Below are positions 1 to 11,620 of a stretch of 64,000 nt of DNA, in pieces; the stretch's first letter is position 1; the number at the start of each line of letters is the position of its first letter. Made by a program: the position numbers and the translations under genes. The stretch covers positions 8,214,471-8,278,470 of the forward strand of contig NW_020313057.1 in NCBI RefSeq assembly GCF_003265705.1. The letters run 5' to 3'. The stretch is from Callorhinus ursinus (taxonomy: Eukaryota > Chordata > Mammalia > Carnivora > Otariidae). The notes beneath the pieces are model-generated. The model did not search any database. It saw only the letters and a list, made by a program, of their open reading frames with translations, and was not told the DNA's origin.

Positions 1-1506
1 ACCTTCTTTGTTTGTTTTCCTAGAGGGATCTCCACCTACTTGGGGCCATTGTCTTTCTGAGGAGGTGTGTGCGGATATGTGTGTGTGAGGTGGGAGAAGG
101 GGGAGCGCAAGCGTTTCAGGGCAGAAGGGACGGGGTACTAATAATTTGGGATGCTACCTGCATGCCAGGCCCTGTGATAGATTGGACGCAATTACTCGAA
201 TATCTGTCTATCAACTTCCGCTTTAAAATGCTTGAAAGCACAGAAGTGTTCTCTTTCTAGATTTACCATTGGACCTGAACTCTCTGTTTGGCCTGGAACA
301 ATAGAATGAGCCTAAATGTAACTTCAGAACTCAAACACGACACAATTTCTACTAAAAAGCAACTATGTGGAAGGAAGAAATTTTCTTTGTTGTGATTTTT
401 CTTTTGTTTATTCCATATTTCCTCTAAAAATAGATTTTGAAAATCGAAAAGCTTTCAGGTAACCTTTAGCCCAATATGAGAGGAGGCTGGTCAGTTCAAA
501 ATCAGTTGACTAAGGATTTGAGTGATATGTGTTATGCATTTCTCAGGCTTCAGTTTGCAACCTTGATCTATTTGGTCTGTTTCCTCTCTTTGCGTTGGCA
601 CACCATAAAACAAATCCCTGATAAGGTTGAGGTCAGTGAGGGTGGCTGCTTGGTGGACTGTGTTAGAAATCCCTGATTTCCACTCCAAACCATTCCTAGA
701 GCTCTCGCTATTTATTCTCTTGCAATATAGCTTTCCAACTTACGCAAAAGTATCTCTTATGCAATGGGTTACTGACTCTACAATTTAGCAATAATTTTAA
801 ATAGGAATACCCCGTGACATGGCTCTCAAAGGTCTATATTATTCAAAATTATCTTTTAGTCTTCAAGATTTAAAAAAGAAAATAGGAAGAATTTGGCTCT
901 ACCTGGAGTTAATAACTAAAAATTCAATATACTCCTACAGGATATAAATGTATTAGTCTCCCTGGGAAAGATGAAACTAATTTAAGAACTTCCCACATAT
1001 TGAGAACAGTTCACAGAAATTTACCAGCTGCTTCTTTCTGTAAGATAGGATCTAGTGGTTCAGCATATGTGCAGAATACCAATTAAAGCACTACATACCT
1101 TGAGGGCATTAATATGGAGCAAAAGAGAATGAGTGATGGGAAGGTCAAAAGAAACTTGGAGAAAGAAACGTAGTGCCTGATAAAGAATAACCCTCATTAT
1201 CTTCTGCAACAATCCACCAACTTGGGGAAAATTATTGTAAATATATGGATGCTGGTATAGCTAGGCTCTTTTTCCAGTCTCAAGTTCCTGTGATGGTCAA
1301 CTCCCAAAGATGAGCAAAGTGTCTTAGGAAATCAACCACTAGCTCTATTCCTACTGGGACAATTTATCCAGGTCTCTTGGTTCTAGAAAGCAATGAGACA
1401 CAGAGCTCCTTGAACTGGCAGGAATTGAGAGGGGAGGTGTTCTACCTGGAGAAGGAGTTCATACTGTAGTTAAGAGTTTTCGATCACCACAGAAAATACT
1501 GGCATT
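1..1506. other. Unassigned AT-rich DNA
   Basis: No gene, RNA gene or repeat family could be recognised here. Open frames are all under 70 codons on both strands, with no domain-like composition. It reads as ordinary unique intergenic or intronic sequence, or repeats too old to recognise by eye. Confidence 0.5.
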
Positions 1507-1705
1507 CTTTTTTTCTTTTAAGATATCTTTATTCATTTGAGAGAGAGAGGGAGAGAGAGCACGAGGGGGGCAAGAGTGGCAGGTAGAGGGAGAAGCAGAC
1601 TCACCGCTGAGCAGGGAGCCTGATGCAGGGCTCAACCCCAGGACCCTGAGATCATGACCTGAGCCAAAGGCAGACGCTTAACCAACTGAGCCACCCAGGC
1701 ACCCT
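1507..1705 (-). mobile_element. SINEC (Can-SINE), antisense
   Basis: Read on the minus strand this is a carnivore tRNA-Lys-derived SINE. The plus strand shows, in order, a T-rich stretch with a degenerate AAGAT-TTTATT block, a (GA)n-rich tract, the GAGAAGCAGACTC and GAGCAGGGAGCC blocks, the remnant A/B-box region (GATCATGACCTGAGCC), and the head reading CTGAGCCACCCAGGCACCC. Full length is about 200 bp. SINEC copies are non-autonomous and are moved by L1 enzymes. I could not find an unambiguous target-site duplication, so the outer edges are good to a few bases only. Confidence 0.95.
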
Positions 1706-3686
1706 GAAAACAAATTAAATGTGTCTACATTTAGTTTTCTTTCCTGATGATTGCAAATTTATATGGCCTATGATAGTTACATTTATTTTTTATGAAGTTG
1801 TCCACATCAGCACATGAACTTTTGGAAAATAACCGCATACACTTAAGCAATTGGTTCTTTGTTAATACAGCTGAAAACAGTGGGTGGGCCTTTTTTTTTT
1901 TTTTTTTTCGGGTGAAAAGCAGGGTGAGGAAGGGAAACCTCCCATTGCTTCTGTTTGTTTGAGACTTTTATCCTCCGGGCTGCGTTCTCTTGGCTGGACG
2001 TACCTGTTGATCACACTGCTTAACTGCAATTATTGCAGACAGCTTTTTGGCTCACAGTGTTGTTTCATAGGCTTCATAAATCACACAAATTATTACCGCA
2101 ATAGAAAACTATAATTACCCACAAACCCTGACATGCCAAAATGTGTATTAATTAGATAAGGTAATAAATACTTTACTGCACATAGCTATAATTATTACCT
2201 CAAAAGTGACATATATACATATACCATCTTGATATTATGGAACAAATGATTCAATATAATGTTTAGTTCATAAGAGAATTGTTATCTAATTTGATTAATT
2301 AGTTAATGCCTTTGCAAGGTGTTTCAAATATGAGAAATGATGTAGAATTGTTAAGTTTCCAACTTAATGTTATGATCAAATAAGATCGAAACTGTAATTT
2401 GCGGAAGGATTTCCTATAGGGGTAATTTATAAAAGTTCACGTTTCTTAGTTCTAAATTTGGGTTTACGTGGAAAGTCTTAAGAATGATGATTACATGTAA
2501 AATTTTGCTCATTTCATTTCTGTGATAGTATAAAATAATTTATTCATTATTTGAAAACACAAGAAAACTTTCTGCTAGAAACAAGTATAATGTTTCAAGA
2601 GATGTACTTTCTAGGCACCAATCTACTGTGAAATTTCCATGTAGAAAGAAGTTTCGGAGTAGATTTTAAAAGAACATGCTTGATTAAGGAACATGCATAT
2701 AACCACTCAGTGCATAACCCATAGTTCTGTCACGCTTTAGTGATATATGAGTTCAGCTGTAGGACAATATGAGGTGAGGAGTGCAACTGTGGTCAGCTCT
2801 CAGCTACATCCTGGTTTATTCAACCCAACCTCTTGGTTTTCAACTCAGTCTCTTCAATATATGGAGAAAAAATGGATCTTAGTCTTAATGTTCTAATTAT
2901 TGTGTATAATGATATTTCCATTTGCATCTCAACTGACACATTACATGGCAATAAAAATTTTCAGGCTGAAGAACATGGAAGAACATTAAGTTTTATGGAA
3001 GGGGGAGATAAGTCAACTCAACTGCTTTTTGATTAATTCTGTTTCAAAAAACATGAGCACCAGTGGCTTTCACTTAAGTAGAGTTTTTCTTAAGGGAAAT
3101 GAAATATAAACTGTCTCATATTTTCCTGTTTAGATAACTATTTTCATGCGTTACTTACTTATTGTAGTTCCGTGAGTTCGAAGACAATTGGTTCATCTGT
3201 CCTCTTTTCATCATTGTTGGGAAATGAGTAGGGAGTGTCATGTGAAAGGAAAATCATGTTGCAGGTAATACATGAGCCATTCCACTGTAGAATTTTCTCA
3301 AAAATAATAAGAGAGAGACTCTGTTATGGAGAGTGTCGGAGTAGTATACTATAGCTGTGCAGCAAATTTTCTGTGTCTAGTCTACTTCTCAATGTCTGTC
3401 ATGAACCTAATGCATTTTAGGCATCCAGTAAATATGTGCTGATTAACTGAATGCAATCAAATGACATTCTGGAGGAGAGGGATGCATTAAGTGACATTGT
3501 ACTTTATCTGGATAACGGTATCATTGTAACACAATGACTTTGGGAAAATGCAAATAACTCAATGATGCTGCTAATTTAGAATGAAAAATGGTGCCATAAA
3601 GTATTATGGGAAGAATGAGGAAGAAACCATTTAAAGAAGAGTTTTAAACACTCAAAATTTGGTTCATGTTTTGGGGATTAATTTGG
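1706..3686. other. Unassigned AT-rich DNA with an 18-base T run
   Basis: No gene recognised. A T18 run occupies 1891-1908. The stretch around 2130-2310 is very AT-rich with several TAATTA-like cores. At 3395-3460 there is a weak match to the tail of L2/MIR elements (a phrase like CATCCAGTAAATATGTGCTG near AATGAATG-type sequence), too short to annotate separately. Confidence 0.45.
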
Positions 3687-3700
3687 TCAAAAGCTCTTTA
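3687..3700. repeat. Target-site duplication, left copy (SINEC at 3701)
   Basis: The 14-mer TCAAAAGCTCTTTA here is repeated exactly at 3903-3916, on the far side of the SINEC. This is the signature of L1-mediated target-primed insertion. Confidence 0.92.
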
Positions 3701-3902
3701 TATTTTTTTAAAGGTTTTATTTATTTATTTGACAGAGAGAGAGAGAGAGACAGAGAGAGAGGGAACACAAGCAGGGGGAGTGGGAAAGGGAGAAGCAGAC
3801 TCCCCACTGAGCAGGGAGCCCGATGCGGGGCTCCATCCCGGGACCCTGGGATCAGGACCTGAGCCAAAGGCAGACGCTTAACGAATGAGCACCCAGGTGT
3901 CC
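3701..3902 (-). mobile_element. SINEC (Can-SINE), antisense, exact 14-bp TSD
   Basis: Full-length carnivore SINE on the minus strand. The plus strand runs from the T-rich tail (AAAGGTTTTATTTATTTATTT) through a (GA)n tract and the GAGAAGCAGACTCC, GAGCAGGGAGCC and GATCAGGACCTGAGCC blocks to the head near AGCACCCAGGTGTCC. The element is bounded by a perfect 14-bp duplication at 3687-3700 and 3903-3916, which fixes both ends. An undamaged TSD suggests a comparatively recent insertion. The short open frames across it simply read through the SINE and are not genes. Confidence 0.97.
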
Positions 3903-3916
3903 TCAAAAGCTCTTTA
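3903..3916. repeat. Target-site duplication, right copy (SINEC at 3701)
   Basis: Exact second copy of the 14-mer at 3687-3700. Confidence 0.92.
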
Positions 3917-5379
3917 GAACATTACAGAGAAGGCAAAATACTAGTAACACAAGAATGAAAACTGTCTTAGTCTTATAGCAGAATATATTAGCTTATCCTG
4001 TATATGCTAATAACTATAAATGTTAGCATATTTTATTATTAACTATCAATATTAGCATATTAACTATGAAAGTGTAGCATATACAAATACTAGCATACTT
4101 ATACTTTATTATATATTTTGCAAGAGGCCAGGATACAGGTATGAGCAACTCCAACTCTGGAGTGGAATTTTTCCTTTTAGAGCACCCTGCAATTATTATC
4201 ATGCCAGCTCTGGAAGGAAGAGGAACCCAAGAGAAATCCATTAAGAAAAAGCTACTGATGGTTTGAACTTCTGTGTTTGGGATTAGGCAGGTTAGGTTAT
4301 TCCTATCAGTCCTCCTACTGAAAACAGACAAGATGCTGGATAAAAAATATATATTTAAAAAATTTTTTCCTTAGAGGTATTAGAAAGTCATCAGAATAGT
4401 AAGAAATCACCACGCCAGAATTTTAGAACAATCAGTAATCCAGAGGGGTAAGTTACCATACTGAGGATATATGTTAATTTGAGAAAACTTGAACTTTAGG
4501 GCAAGAGGAATAGAAACCAAATCTCTACAACCACCCAATATTCAGTCTAATAGAAGGCATTCGCCCCTTCATTAAGCTGGGTCTTGAAAGAAGCTGCAGT
4601 TTTGGGGAAAAAAATGTAGAACAGAAGTATGCCACCCTCCTCATAGTTGGAAAGCTACAAGATTTCTTGAGCTGAGCAGAGGAGGAGAAAAGGGAGAGGT
4701 GAAAGGAACACCTACCTATTATAAGTAAAGTAGACTCACCTTTAGCATCATGCCTGCTCACGTCACTCATTGTGAATCATGTTTGGAAATCTCAAAAGTT
4801 CACACCTTTCAGGACTCCTGTTTCCTGTCCTAGGAAAAATAATTTATTCAATCACTCGATCGACCGCTTGCTCCATAGGAGCAATACCCATAGGATACAA
4901 AGCCGGGGAGTCCTACTCTCACTCTCCAGATGATTATTCCTTTTCCAGCATTGAAGCCCAGTTGTTCAGGGAATGACAAGACTTCAACAATTTATAGGTT
5001 GATAAATACAGATTTTCTCCCTTTGCTACTAAGAGGTATTACAACTTTCCTAACTGAATGAGATGCACCTTATTTAGTATTAGGAGCCCCCATCTCACAA
5101 CTACCATGTTTTTTGTACATTAGGTTAGACATTTATAGGGTCTGATGGAGAATCTAGATAGAGCCATAAAATTCACAGAACTCAAGTCACCCAAGAAATG
5201 GCAAACCTCCCAAACACATTTATTGTCAGGAAGTAGTTTAGATACTGGCCAGAACTGGGGCTTCTACCTGAATAAAGACTTTGGCATAAGCTCAATACAG
5301 GACTCAAGAAACTGTGGCATGTGAAATTTAGAAATCTACGAGATCAAAGATTTCATCTTAATATCAACAGAGATTTCAT
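3917..5379. other. Unassigned DNA
   Basis: No gene or clear repeat recognised. A (TTAGCATAT)-like motif recurs loosely at about 3988-4100. The patch at 4850-4915 is locally richer in CpG (CACTCGATCGACCGC) than its surroundings, but there is no island and no supported exon. Confidence 0.4.
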
Positions 5380-5450
5380 CATTAAACATATATTAGTTGA
5401 GCATCTAATCTGTTTCAGATACAGTGCTAAACAACCAGTAATTATGACAG
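5380..5450 (-). mobile_element. L2 3'-end fragment
   Basis: The plus strand reads like a decayed reverse complement of the L2 tail: TTAGTTGAGCATCTAATCTG, then a phrase resembling CAGATACAGTGCTAAAC, then a decayed ATGACAGAAGACAAG. This follows the order of the L2 3' end. It is short and diverged, so the family call is tentative. Confidence 0.5.
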
Positions 5451-6467
5451 AAGACAAGAAAAATTATTTTCCTCAACAGAATTACTTATTCAGAATGCTC
5501 ATGTAATTGTGTTTGCATCATTCTACCTCAGAGTTAATTATAGAAACAGTGTCATTTAAATGAAACAATTACTTAGTATGTGCCAATTTCTGTTCGTTCC
5601 TATATCCTACACATCTATAATACTTTTCAGTGCATAAGAAATAATAATATTTGGAGAATGAGTGAATGAATTAAAAAGTGAATGAATAAAAGTAGTCTCT
5701 TTCAGACAATGGCACTTCCCTATAAGCCTTTAAAAACTGTAACATTCTAGCTGGGGATATGTGAAAAATAATACCATAATTATTCAAATTCTATCTGATG
5801 GTTTCTGATATTGTAGTTCTTTATTTTTTTTTATGCTGGCAACTCTTAATAATTATGTACTTCATAATATAACAACTGGAAATTGCTGAAATGATTTCTG
5901 ATTAAGTGTACCTAATTTTCGTTTCTTTTTGGGTCAAATTAAAGCAGCAAGAGATGAAAATTAAAAGAAAGGAGAGACATAGGTTGTCATCCAGTTTTAT
6001 GTGAACTGAAAGGTTTATAGTGAGGAGCTGCTGGATGCAATTTCAGTAAGCAAGGATTTTGTAGAGAGATTAGATCAGTTACAAATTGCTAAATCTGATG
6101 GCTTAGATAAAAATTTTACCAGAGGCTTTAAAAGAAGTAGAACATGTTTTGGGGAGAAGCAATTGCCTTCTGGAGAGTGCACGTAGTATATATTTTTCAA
6201 AGCAAATTAAATGTGGAGAGATTGTGCAACTAGATCCCCAATTAGAATGAAATGATTGCATTGTCAGCTAGAATGGGCAAATCATCTTTATTCTGCAGTT
6301 AGGCTTATTTGTTTATGGTCCCCTTTCCTTCATTTGTCAACATAGGGCATTTAGCAAAATACAAAATATATATTTCCTAAACATTACTAGAGAAAAGTAA
6401 AGCATCTTATTCCTGGAAGAGCCTATACAAGCCAATACAAGGTACTTTATAAATGGAAAAATAATGA
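5451..6467. other. Unassigned AT-rich DNA
   Basis: No gene or named repeat recognised. Short runs such as GAATGAGTGAATGAATT at about 5656 hint at simple-sequence decay. Nothing else can be supported. Confidence 0.4.
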
Positions 6468-6488
6468 ACACACACACACATATGTATA

Positions 6489-6528
<40 letters not shown>
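6468..6528. repeat. (CA)n / (TG)n dinucleotide microsatellite
   Basis: A short (CA)n run (6468-6480), then TATGTATATT, then an uninterrupted (TG)n run at about 6490-6526. The two tracts are partly complementary, so the strand could fold back, and alternating purine-pyrimidine DNA is Z-prone. It is probably length-polymorphic. Confidence 0.95.
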
Positions 6529-7804
6529 GATACATGGGTAAATATCCTACCCTTTCTTCTTTTATAAGCAATCACACACCATGCTAAATCATGGATATGC
6601 AAAAGATCTAGCATATAAAAGGCCTAACATTTTTGTTTGATTTTTGATTTTTCTTTTTTTATCACTTCTGTTCTTGGCTTGGAAATAATCTTTAGATGAT
6701 CTCTCACCTCACCTACAAACTGTGTTGGAATAACTGCAATATATTTCTTCAGACCACTCTGAAGACTTTAAGCATTCAACTGCATTGTTTGGTTTGGAAA
6801 CTTTTCCAAATGTCAAAATAAAGATCACATTTTAGAAAGACAGTCTCTTCTTGGATTCTTATTAGGGTATGTGTGTTGTCTGATGAATGGGGAAGCAGGA
6901 GGAGATTTTAGTAAAGGTCCAAAATCTATCTCTTCCTCAAGTGGCCAGTGTTGCACAACAATTTAGAACAAAATGTCATTCAAATTGAGCATAAGACTGT
7001 CTTGAATCCTCCTGAAATTGGGAAAAACTCTATATTGCAATCTTGAGCTTCAGCTTTGGCAATAAAAGTGCATTTATTGACATGAAAAATGCCATTAACC
7101 TTTACTTATAGAAAGCTTTTTAAAAACTACATTAGTGGTGAGGAATACTCTGAAACTTTCCATCTAACAAACTAAAGGATCAAATGGGTCTTATAATTAA
7201 AAACAACTAATTCAGAATATCAGAGAATTTAAACAGTGATTGTAATTTAAGAAAGCATATTACATATATGAAAGGCACTAAGGAGAAATTCATCCTTAGT
7301 CGGTATTGGTGCCATTTTCTGGCAGAAGCCCTTGGGCCAAAAACTCAGAGTGTTATTTTGCCACTTCTAATTTTATGATACATACACAGCCTAATATGAA
7401 GCTTATATACACTCAAGCCATCTCTGGACATGGTCAAATTCAATGATGCAACTCAAAAATTTAAATACCGCAAAATTTTTAAAAAATGTAAATTCATTTT
7501 AGAAAAGAAGTAAAGGCATTTCACTATGTTCTCCAGCTTATTTAAGGGCAAACCAGGCTAAGGGATACACTCACCCATATCACTCAGCACAGTGTCAGTA
7601 GTAAATGACAGTATCAATACAGATAGTAACAACACTAAAGCCAACTACATTTTTCAAGAACTTTTTTCTTCCTCTTCAGATTTAAAGTCATTGGAAAAAT
7701 AAAACTGGGGGGTCGGGAGGAGAATGAACCTTAAGTCTGGATGGTGTGACTCATTTTTGTTTGAATGATCCAATCCTTTTTGTTTTTTCTCATGTGAAAA
7801 ATCA
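6529..7804. other. Unassigned AT-rich DNA
   Basis: No gene or named repeat recognised. The T-rich stretch at 6640-6660 and the purine-rich GGGGGGTCGGGAGGAG at about 7707 are the only visible compositional features. Confidence 0.4.
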
Positions 7805-7868
7805 CAATTGGTTCTTGTCTTAGCCATGAAGCTTCTTATATGCTTCCTGCTGAGACAAGAACCAATTG
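7805..7868. repeat. Perfect 16-bp inverted repeat with 32-nt spacer
   Basis: The arm CAATTGGTTCTTGTCT (7805-7820) is followed after 32 nt by its exact reverse complement AGACAAGAACCAATTG (7853-7868). The match stops abruptly on both sides. In RNA this gives a 16-bp perfect stem with a large loop. It does not match a tRNA or snRNA fold, and the stem is too short for a normal microRNA precursor. Confidence 0.93.
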
Positions 7869-8679
7869 CAAGAATTGTCCTGCAACTGAGAACCAGCAAT
7901 CCCCATTACAGAGGTATTTTTAAGAGGATTAATCAAGCTTGACTAAGGGATGTGAGTCTATATTTAGGTGAGAAAATTACCATCTCTCACTCCTCTTGCA
8001 TGTTTTACAAAGGATGATCAGAAGCAAGCTGATTTCACAAGTTAAATCTGCAGGGCAAAGGAAACAGGTTTTCAAAGATTTTGAGGTATGGCTCCTTCTA
8101 TTAAATTCAAAGCATGCTCCAGAACAGCTCTATCTATAGCATTCTGTACCTGTGCTCTGTGTATCTACTCTGGAGAGAAATCAGCTGAGAAAATCTCCAT
8201 GTGCAGACCATAGACCGTGCTTCTGCTACCTGAATTTATAGCAAGTTTTTCCTAAATAGTACTTAGAGCCTGAACAGAATTACTCCCAGTGGGAAGTCAC
8301 TTAGCCAGTTTTACTGTGGCAGTCTCAAATAGTCTTTCCAGTCTAGTTGCAAATAGGAAAAGTTGAACTTTTGCAAAATCAACAGGAGAGAGTCCCACCT
8401 ACAGGTGAGGCAAATTGAAATTTAGATTGTGAAAGAGATGCCTTGAGCATCAGTCAGAAATGTTTTCAGAGAAAGTGTGAACAAGGAACACTTGAGGCTG
8501 GAGGATGCTTCATGTGGGTCAGACTCTTTTGGGAAGAATTGTTACATGTTCCGAAATCAGGTCATGGCAGTTGGCAGTGGTGTCTAATATGGAATGAGGT
8601 TTGGGGCATAGAGTGCTCTTAGAAACAGGAAGAATATTTATAGACTTAATAAGGATTCGTAATTTGATCTGGGTTTTAT
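7869..8679. other. Unassigned DNA
   Basis: No gene or named repeat recognised. No open frame above about 60 codons lies wholly within this stretch on either strand. Confidence 0.4.
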
Positions 8680-8890
8680 AAATCACCTTTCATCAAAGAG
8701 CTCAAATATCTATCATAATAATGATCTCTTCTTTTTTACTCACAACATCCTTTTGAAGTATAGGAAGGTCTACTGTAATTACAGTGGTTTAAAAAAAGAG
8801 AGAGAAATCAAAATCCAAGTCATTTAATAATTTTCTCATGCTTACACAATGGAGCAAGACCCTCTGGTTCACAATTTGGTGCTTTGGCTA
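8680..8890 (-). mobile_element. MIR-like fragment, antisense
   Basis: The order of phrases fits a reverse-complement MIR: a CTCACAACATCCTTTTGAAG block, a purine run with AGAGAGAAATCAAAATCC, then TAATTTTCTCATGCTTACAC, which corresponds to the 'acttgcccaaggtcacac' segment. Divergence is high, so this is a tentative call. Confidence 0.4.
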
Positions 8891-9289
8891 AGGAGGAAGG
8901 AACCCAATTCTAAATAAGAACAAGTGCCCCAGAGGGAAAATGGTGCTCCACTTCCTAATCTCTGTGGCTATAATCTATGCATCCATTTCTCTTTAATGTG
9001 ACTTCCTTTTTTAAAAAATTTTTTAAAAATTATGCACAGCGATGGCTCTCTACTTGAAAATATTTCTTTAAAATTCTACTTATAACAGATCAATAATTTG
9101 ATTTAAAAAATGATGGTATTAGAAAATCATCAATGGATGCCAAATTCAGTAGGTTAAGGTTTGGTGAGAAAGAAGATGTTACATAACATCAAAGTATCTT
9201 GTCACCAATTATATATTAACTACAGAGGGGGGAAAATGATAAAATTGAGGAGCTTTGTGGATACCATCTTAATTAAGTGACTGAAGTTA
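8891..9289. other. Unassigned AT-rich DNA
   Basis: No gene recognised. The segment may contain the diverged start of the L1 3' fragment annotated next, since the boundary is not sharp. Confidence 0.35.
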
Positions 9290-9760
9290 AAACTCATCAG
9301 TAATGGTACAAACCAACATCAAGTTCTTGATAGGATGCACCAAGAAGGACATCATATCACATCTCTGGTGTTCCTGCCAAAGCAAAACAAAACAGAACAA
9401 CAAAAAAGCATAATATGAACCTTATCATAAGGAAACATCAGATAGACCCAAACCAAGGAACATTGTACAAAATACCTGACCTTCACTCTTCAAAAATATC
9501 AGAGTTGTGAAAGACAAAGGACTGAGGAACTCTTCTAGATTAAATGAGACTATGAAGTCTCATGAAGCTAAGTGCAATATTTGATCCTGGACTGGATCAT
9601 ATAACGAATTTCACTGGGACAATGGAAGAATTTGAATGTAGACTGTGGATTAAATAATAAATTGTATTAATGTTACATTTTCTGATTTGAATAATCATAC
9701 AGTGGTTATATTTTTGGAAATACATACTAAAGTAGTTAGGGGCAAAAGGGCAGGGTGTCA
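9290..9760 (+). mobile_element. L1M 3'-end fragment (L1ME/L1MC-like)
   Basis: The phrases GACTGAGGAACTCTTCTAGA, TAAATGAGACTATGAAG, GATCCTGGACTGGATCATAT and TTGTATTAATGTTACATTTTC occur in the order of the 3' UTR of old mammalian L1 elements, on the plus strand. It is a 5'-truncated copy of roughly 470 bp with no coding content. The subfamily is uncertain. Confidence 0.8.
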
Positions 9761-9869
9761 CCTTCATCTTTCTCTTAAATGGTTCATATAAATAAAGAAA
9801 AAAAAGGAGACAGGGAGAGAGACGATGCTGAGGTAAATGGGGACAAAGTGTAAATAATCAGTCAATCTA

Positions 9870-10020
9870 GGTATTTATTTGTTGAATGTCTCAAGTTTAG
9901 GAAATCTGTGTAAGAAAGACTTGAGACATTCTACAATAATTCTCAGCTCCCTATTATATGCCAGAGACTGTTCTAGGCACAGGGGATAGATTGGTGAGCA
10001 AACATGTAGAGCCACTCTTG
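9870..10020 (-). mobile_element. L2 3'-end fragment, antisense
   Basis: The plus strand carries GGTATTTATTTGTTGAATGT, then ATATGCCAGAGACTGTTCTA, then GGCACAGGGGATAGATTGG. These are the reverse complement of the L2 3' tail (decayed forms of the 'ctatgtgccaggcactgttctaggc' and 'ctggggatac' phrases). Confidence 0.65.
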
Positions 10021-10977
10021 GGGTTTGAAAATGCTTACTTACCTGTTTTCCAAACGATATTCTTAATATGGAGGTCTCCACTTAAACTAAACTATAATGT
10101 AGGGCAGAGACTAGAGCTCTTTTTCTTGAAGCTAGTGCCCTTATTTCTCAAATTCCAAAAGAAAACAAGTAGCCGAATCAATAGAACACACAGATGTCTT
10201 TACTTTATGGCCTGTTCATCTCTTGGCCCAGGTTCTCTGTGTCAAGTAACAGTTCGTGTTTTATATTTTCTCCCCTCGCTAAGAAGGATTAGTTTGATTG
10301 TTAAAGTTGGTAAGTGCTGTTTGACCATCATTCCTATCATGTCCTCAATCTTGAGGATATGCTGTACTCATGTAGAGGGAGTGAGTTTATAAATTTACAT
10401 GCCCCTTCTTCCATCAGCTCAACTCTCTCTCTCTGTATATAATCTGAAGTAATTTAGAGAAGTGGTGATTCCTGGGTAGTTCAAAAAAGAATTGAAAAAA
10501 TAATTTCGTACCACAAATAAAAGACATGTAGGCACTATTTTCTGTGAAGTTCACACGTTCATTGGTCATAAATGGCCTTTATTCTAAACTCTAATTTTGA
10601 AACTGTCTTGTAAGTTCAATGATCATTTGTTATAAGGTAATAAGACAAAATTTTAATTAATAGGCAATAAGTAAATAAGTGATTTTGATATTATTTTAAA
10701 ATCGTCTGTTTAGTATCCTATGATTATTTAAACAATTTCTAGACACGTGCAGGTGTATATGTGTGTCATGGTTTTACCAAATGTCGATGAAGTAACAAGT
10801 TGCATTTAGTGTAATATGAGAGGCCATGTGATTTTTCAACTGACTTTCTACAAAACATTCCAAACAATGACTGTAAATGTAGACAATGTATGAAGAGTAT
10901 CATTCTGGCCACACTTACAACATTGACATAGACCTCTGTCAAAAGATTTGTGATAATCAGTGTCAAAAAATGATATT
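10021..10977. other. Unassigned DNA (contains a 144-codon open frame judged spurious)
   Basis: No gene or named repeat recognised. The plus-strand open frame 9958-10392 starts inside the L2 fragment and has no recognisable domain, so I treat it as chance. Confidence 0.4.
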
Positions 10978-11050
10978 ATCATTCAACAAATACTTGTCAA
11001 GTGTCTCATAAGTAACGTGGACTTTCCTGAATGCAGGCCATACCATAAAA
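10978..11050 (-). mobile_element. L2 3'-terminal fragment, antisense
   Basis: ATTCAACAAATACTTGTCAA followed by GTGTCTCATAAGTAACGTGG matches the reverse complement of the L2 extreme 3' end ('attcaacaaatatttattgagcacct'). Short and diverged. Confidence 0.55.
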
Positions 11051-11129
11051 CACATATGGTCTACCACTCTCATGCACAGAGTTCAGTGAAATAATTTGCT
11101 ATCTACTTTTTTTATATAATAAACATTTT

Positions 11130-11350
11130 TAAAGTGATTAATATGAACAAAGTACGATTCTAAACTTTATCAAGTTTGAAATTGTAATCTTCATAAAAAT
11201 TCTAGGAGGCATGCTACTGTCATTTTACAGATGAACAAAGTGAGGTACAGAGAGATTAATAACTTCTCCAACGTCATATGGCTAGAAAGTAACAGAATTA
11301 GAATTTGAGCCAGGTAGCCCAGGTCCAGATTTCATTCTTAAATCACTCCA
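11130..11350 (-). mobile_element. MIR, antisense
   Basis: On the plus strand the segment shows the classic reverse-complement MIR order: CATTTTACAGATGAACAAAG, TGAGGTACAGAGAG, ACGTCATATGGCTAGAAAG, then TTTGAGCCAGGTAGCCCAGG. MIR is an ancient tRNA-derived SINE formerly mobilised by L2. Confidence 0.8.
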
Positions 11351-11367
11351 CAGTGTTCCCTCTAATG

Positions 11368-11410
11368 ATGATGAAGATGATGATGACGACCCCCCGTCAT
11401 TATCATCATC
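11368..11410. repeat. Short (GAT)n / (ATC)n simple repeat
   Basis: GATGATGAAGATGATGATGA is followed after a C-rich break by ATTATCATCATCA, so a (GAT)n tract faces its own complement. It may have grown from the AATAATGAT stretch common in MIR tails. Confidence 0.7.
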
Positions 11411-11620
11411 ACTAGCATTTATGAAAAGCCAATTTCCAAACATCGTACTGAGCACTTTGCCTACTTATCTCATCCATGCTCACAAGACATTTATGAAGCA
11501 GGTTTCCAAATGTGGGAACTGTATCACTGAAAGCTTAAGTAACAAATCCAGGTACACACATTTTGTAAATGGTGGGACTGGAGTTGAAACCTTGGTCAGT
11601 GTTTTTCATCGTTTTAAACA
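11405..11620 (-). mobile_element. MIR-like fragment, antisense
   Basis: The order CTAGCATTTATGAAAAGCC, GTACTGAGCACTTTGCCTAC, TTATCTCATCCATGCTCAC, GGGAACTGTATCACTGAAAG and GTGGGACTGGAGTTGAAACC follows a reverse-complement MIR from its 3' end inward. It adjoins another MIR in the same orientation at 11130-11350, so there are two separate copies. Confidence 0.65.

Noticed and set aside
3659..3906. Open frames rich in Arg/Glu or Leu/Ser
   Set aside because: These are read-through of the (GA)n middle of a SINEC.
4840..4930. CpG-rich promoter patch
   Set aside because: Only a few CpGs over less than 100 bp, which does not make an island, and no transcription start context is visible.
7805..7868. 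microRNA precursor
   Set aside because: The stem is only 16 bp with a 32-nt loop, shorter than a normal precursor.
9958..10392. 144-codon plus-strand open frame
   Set aside because: Begins inside an antisense L2 fragment, with no domain and no splice context.
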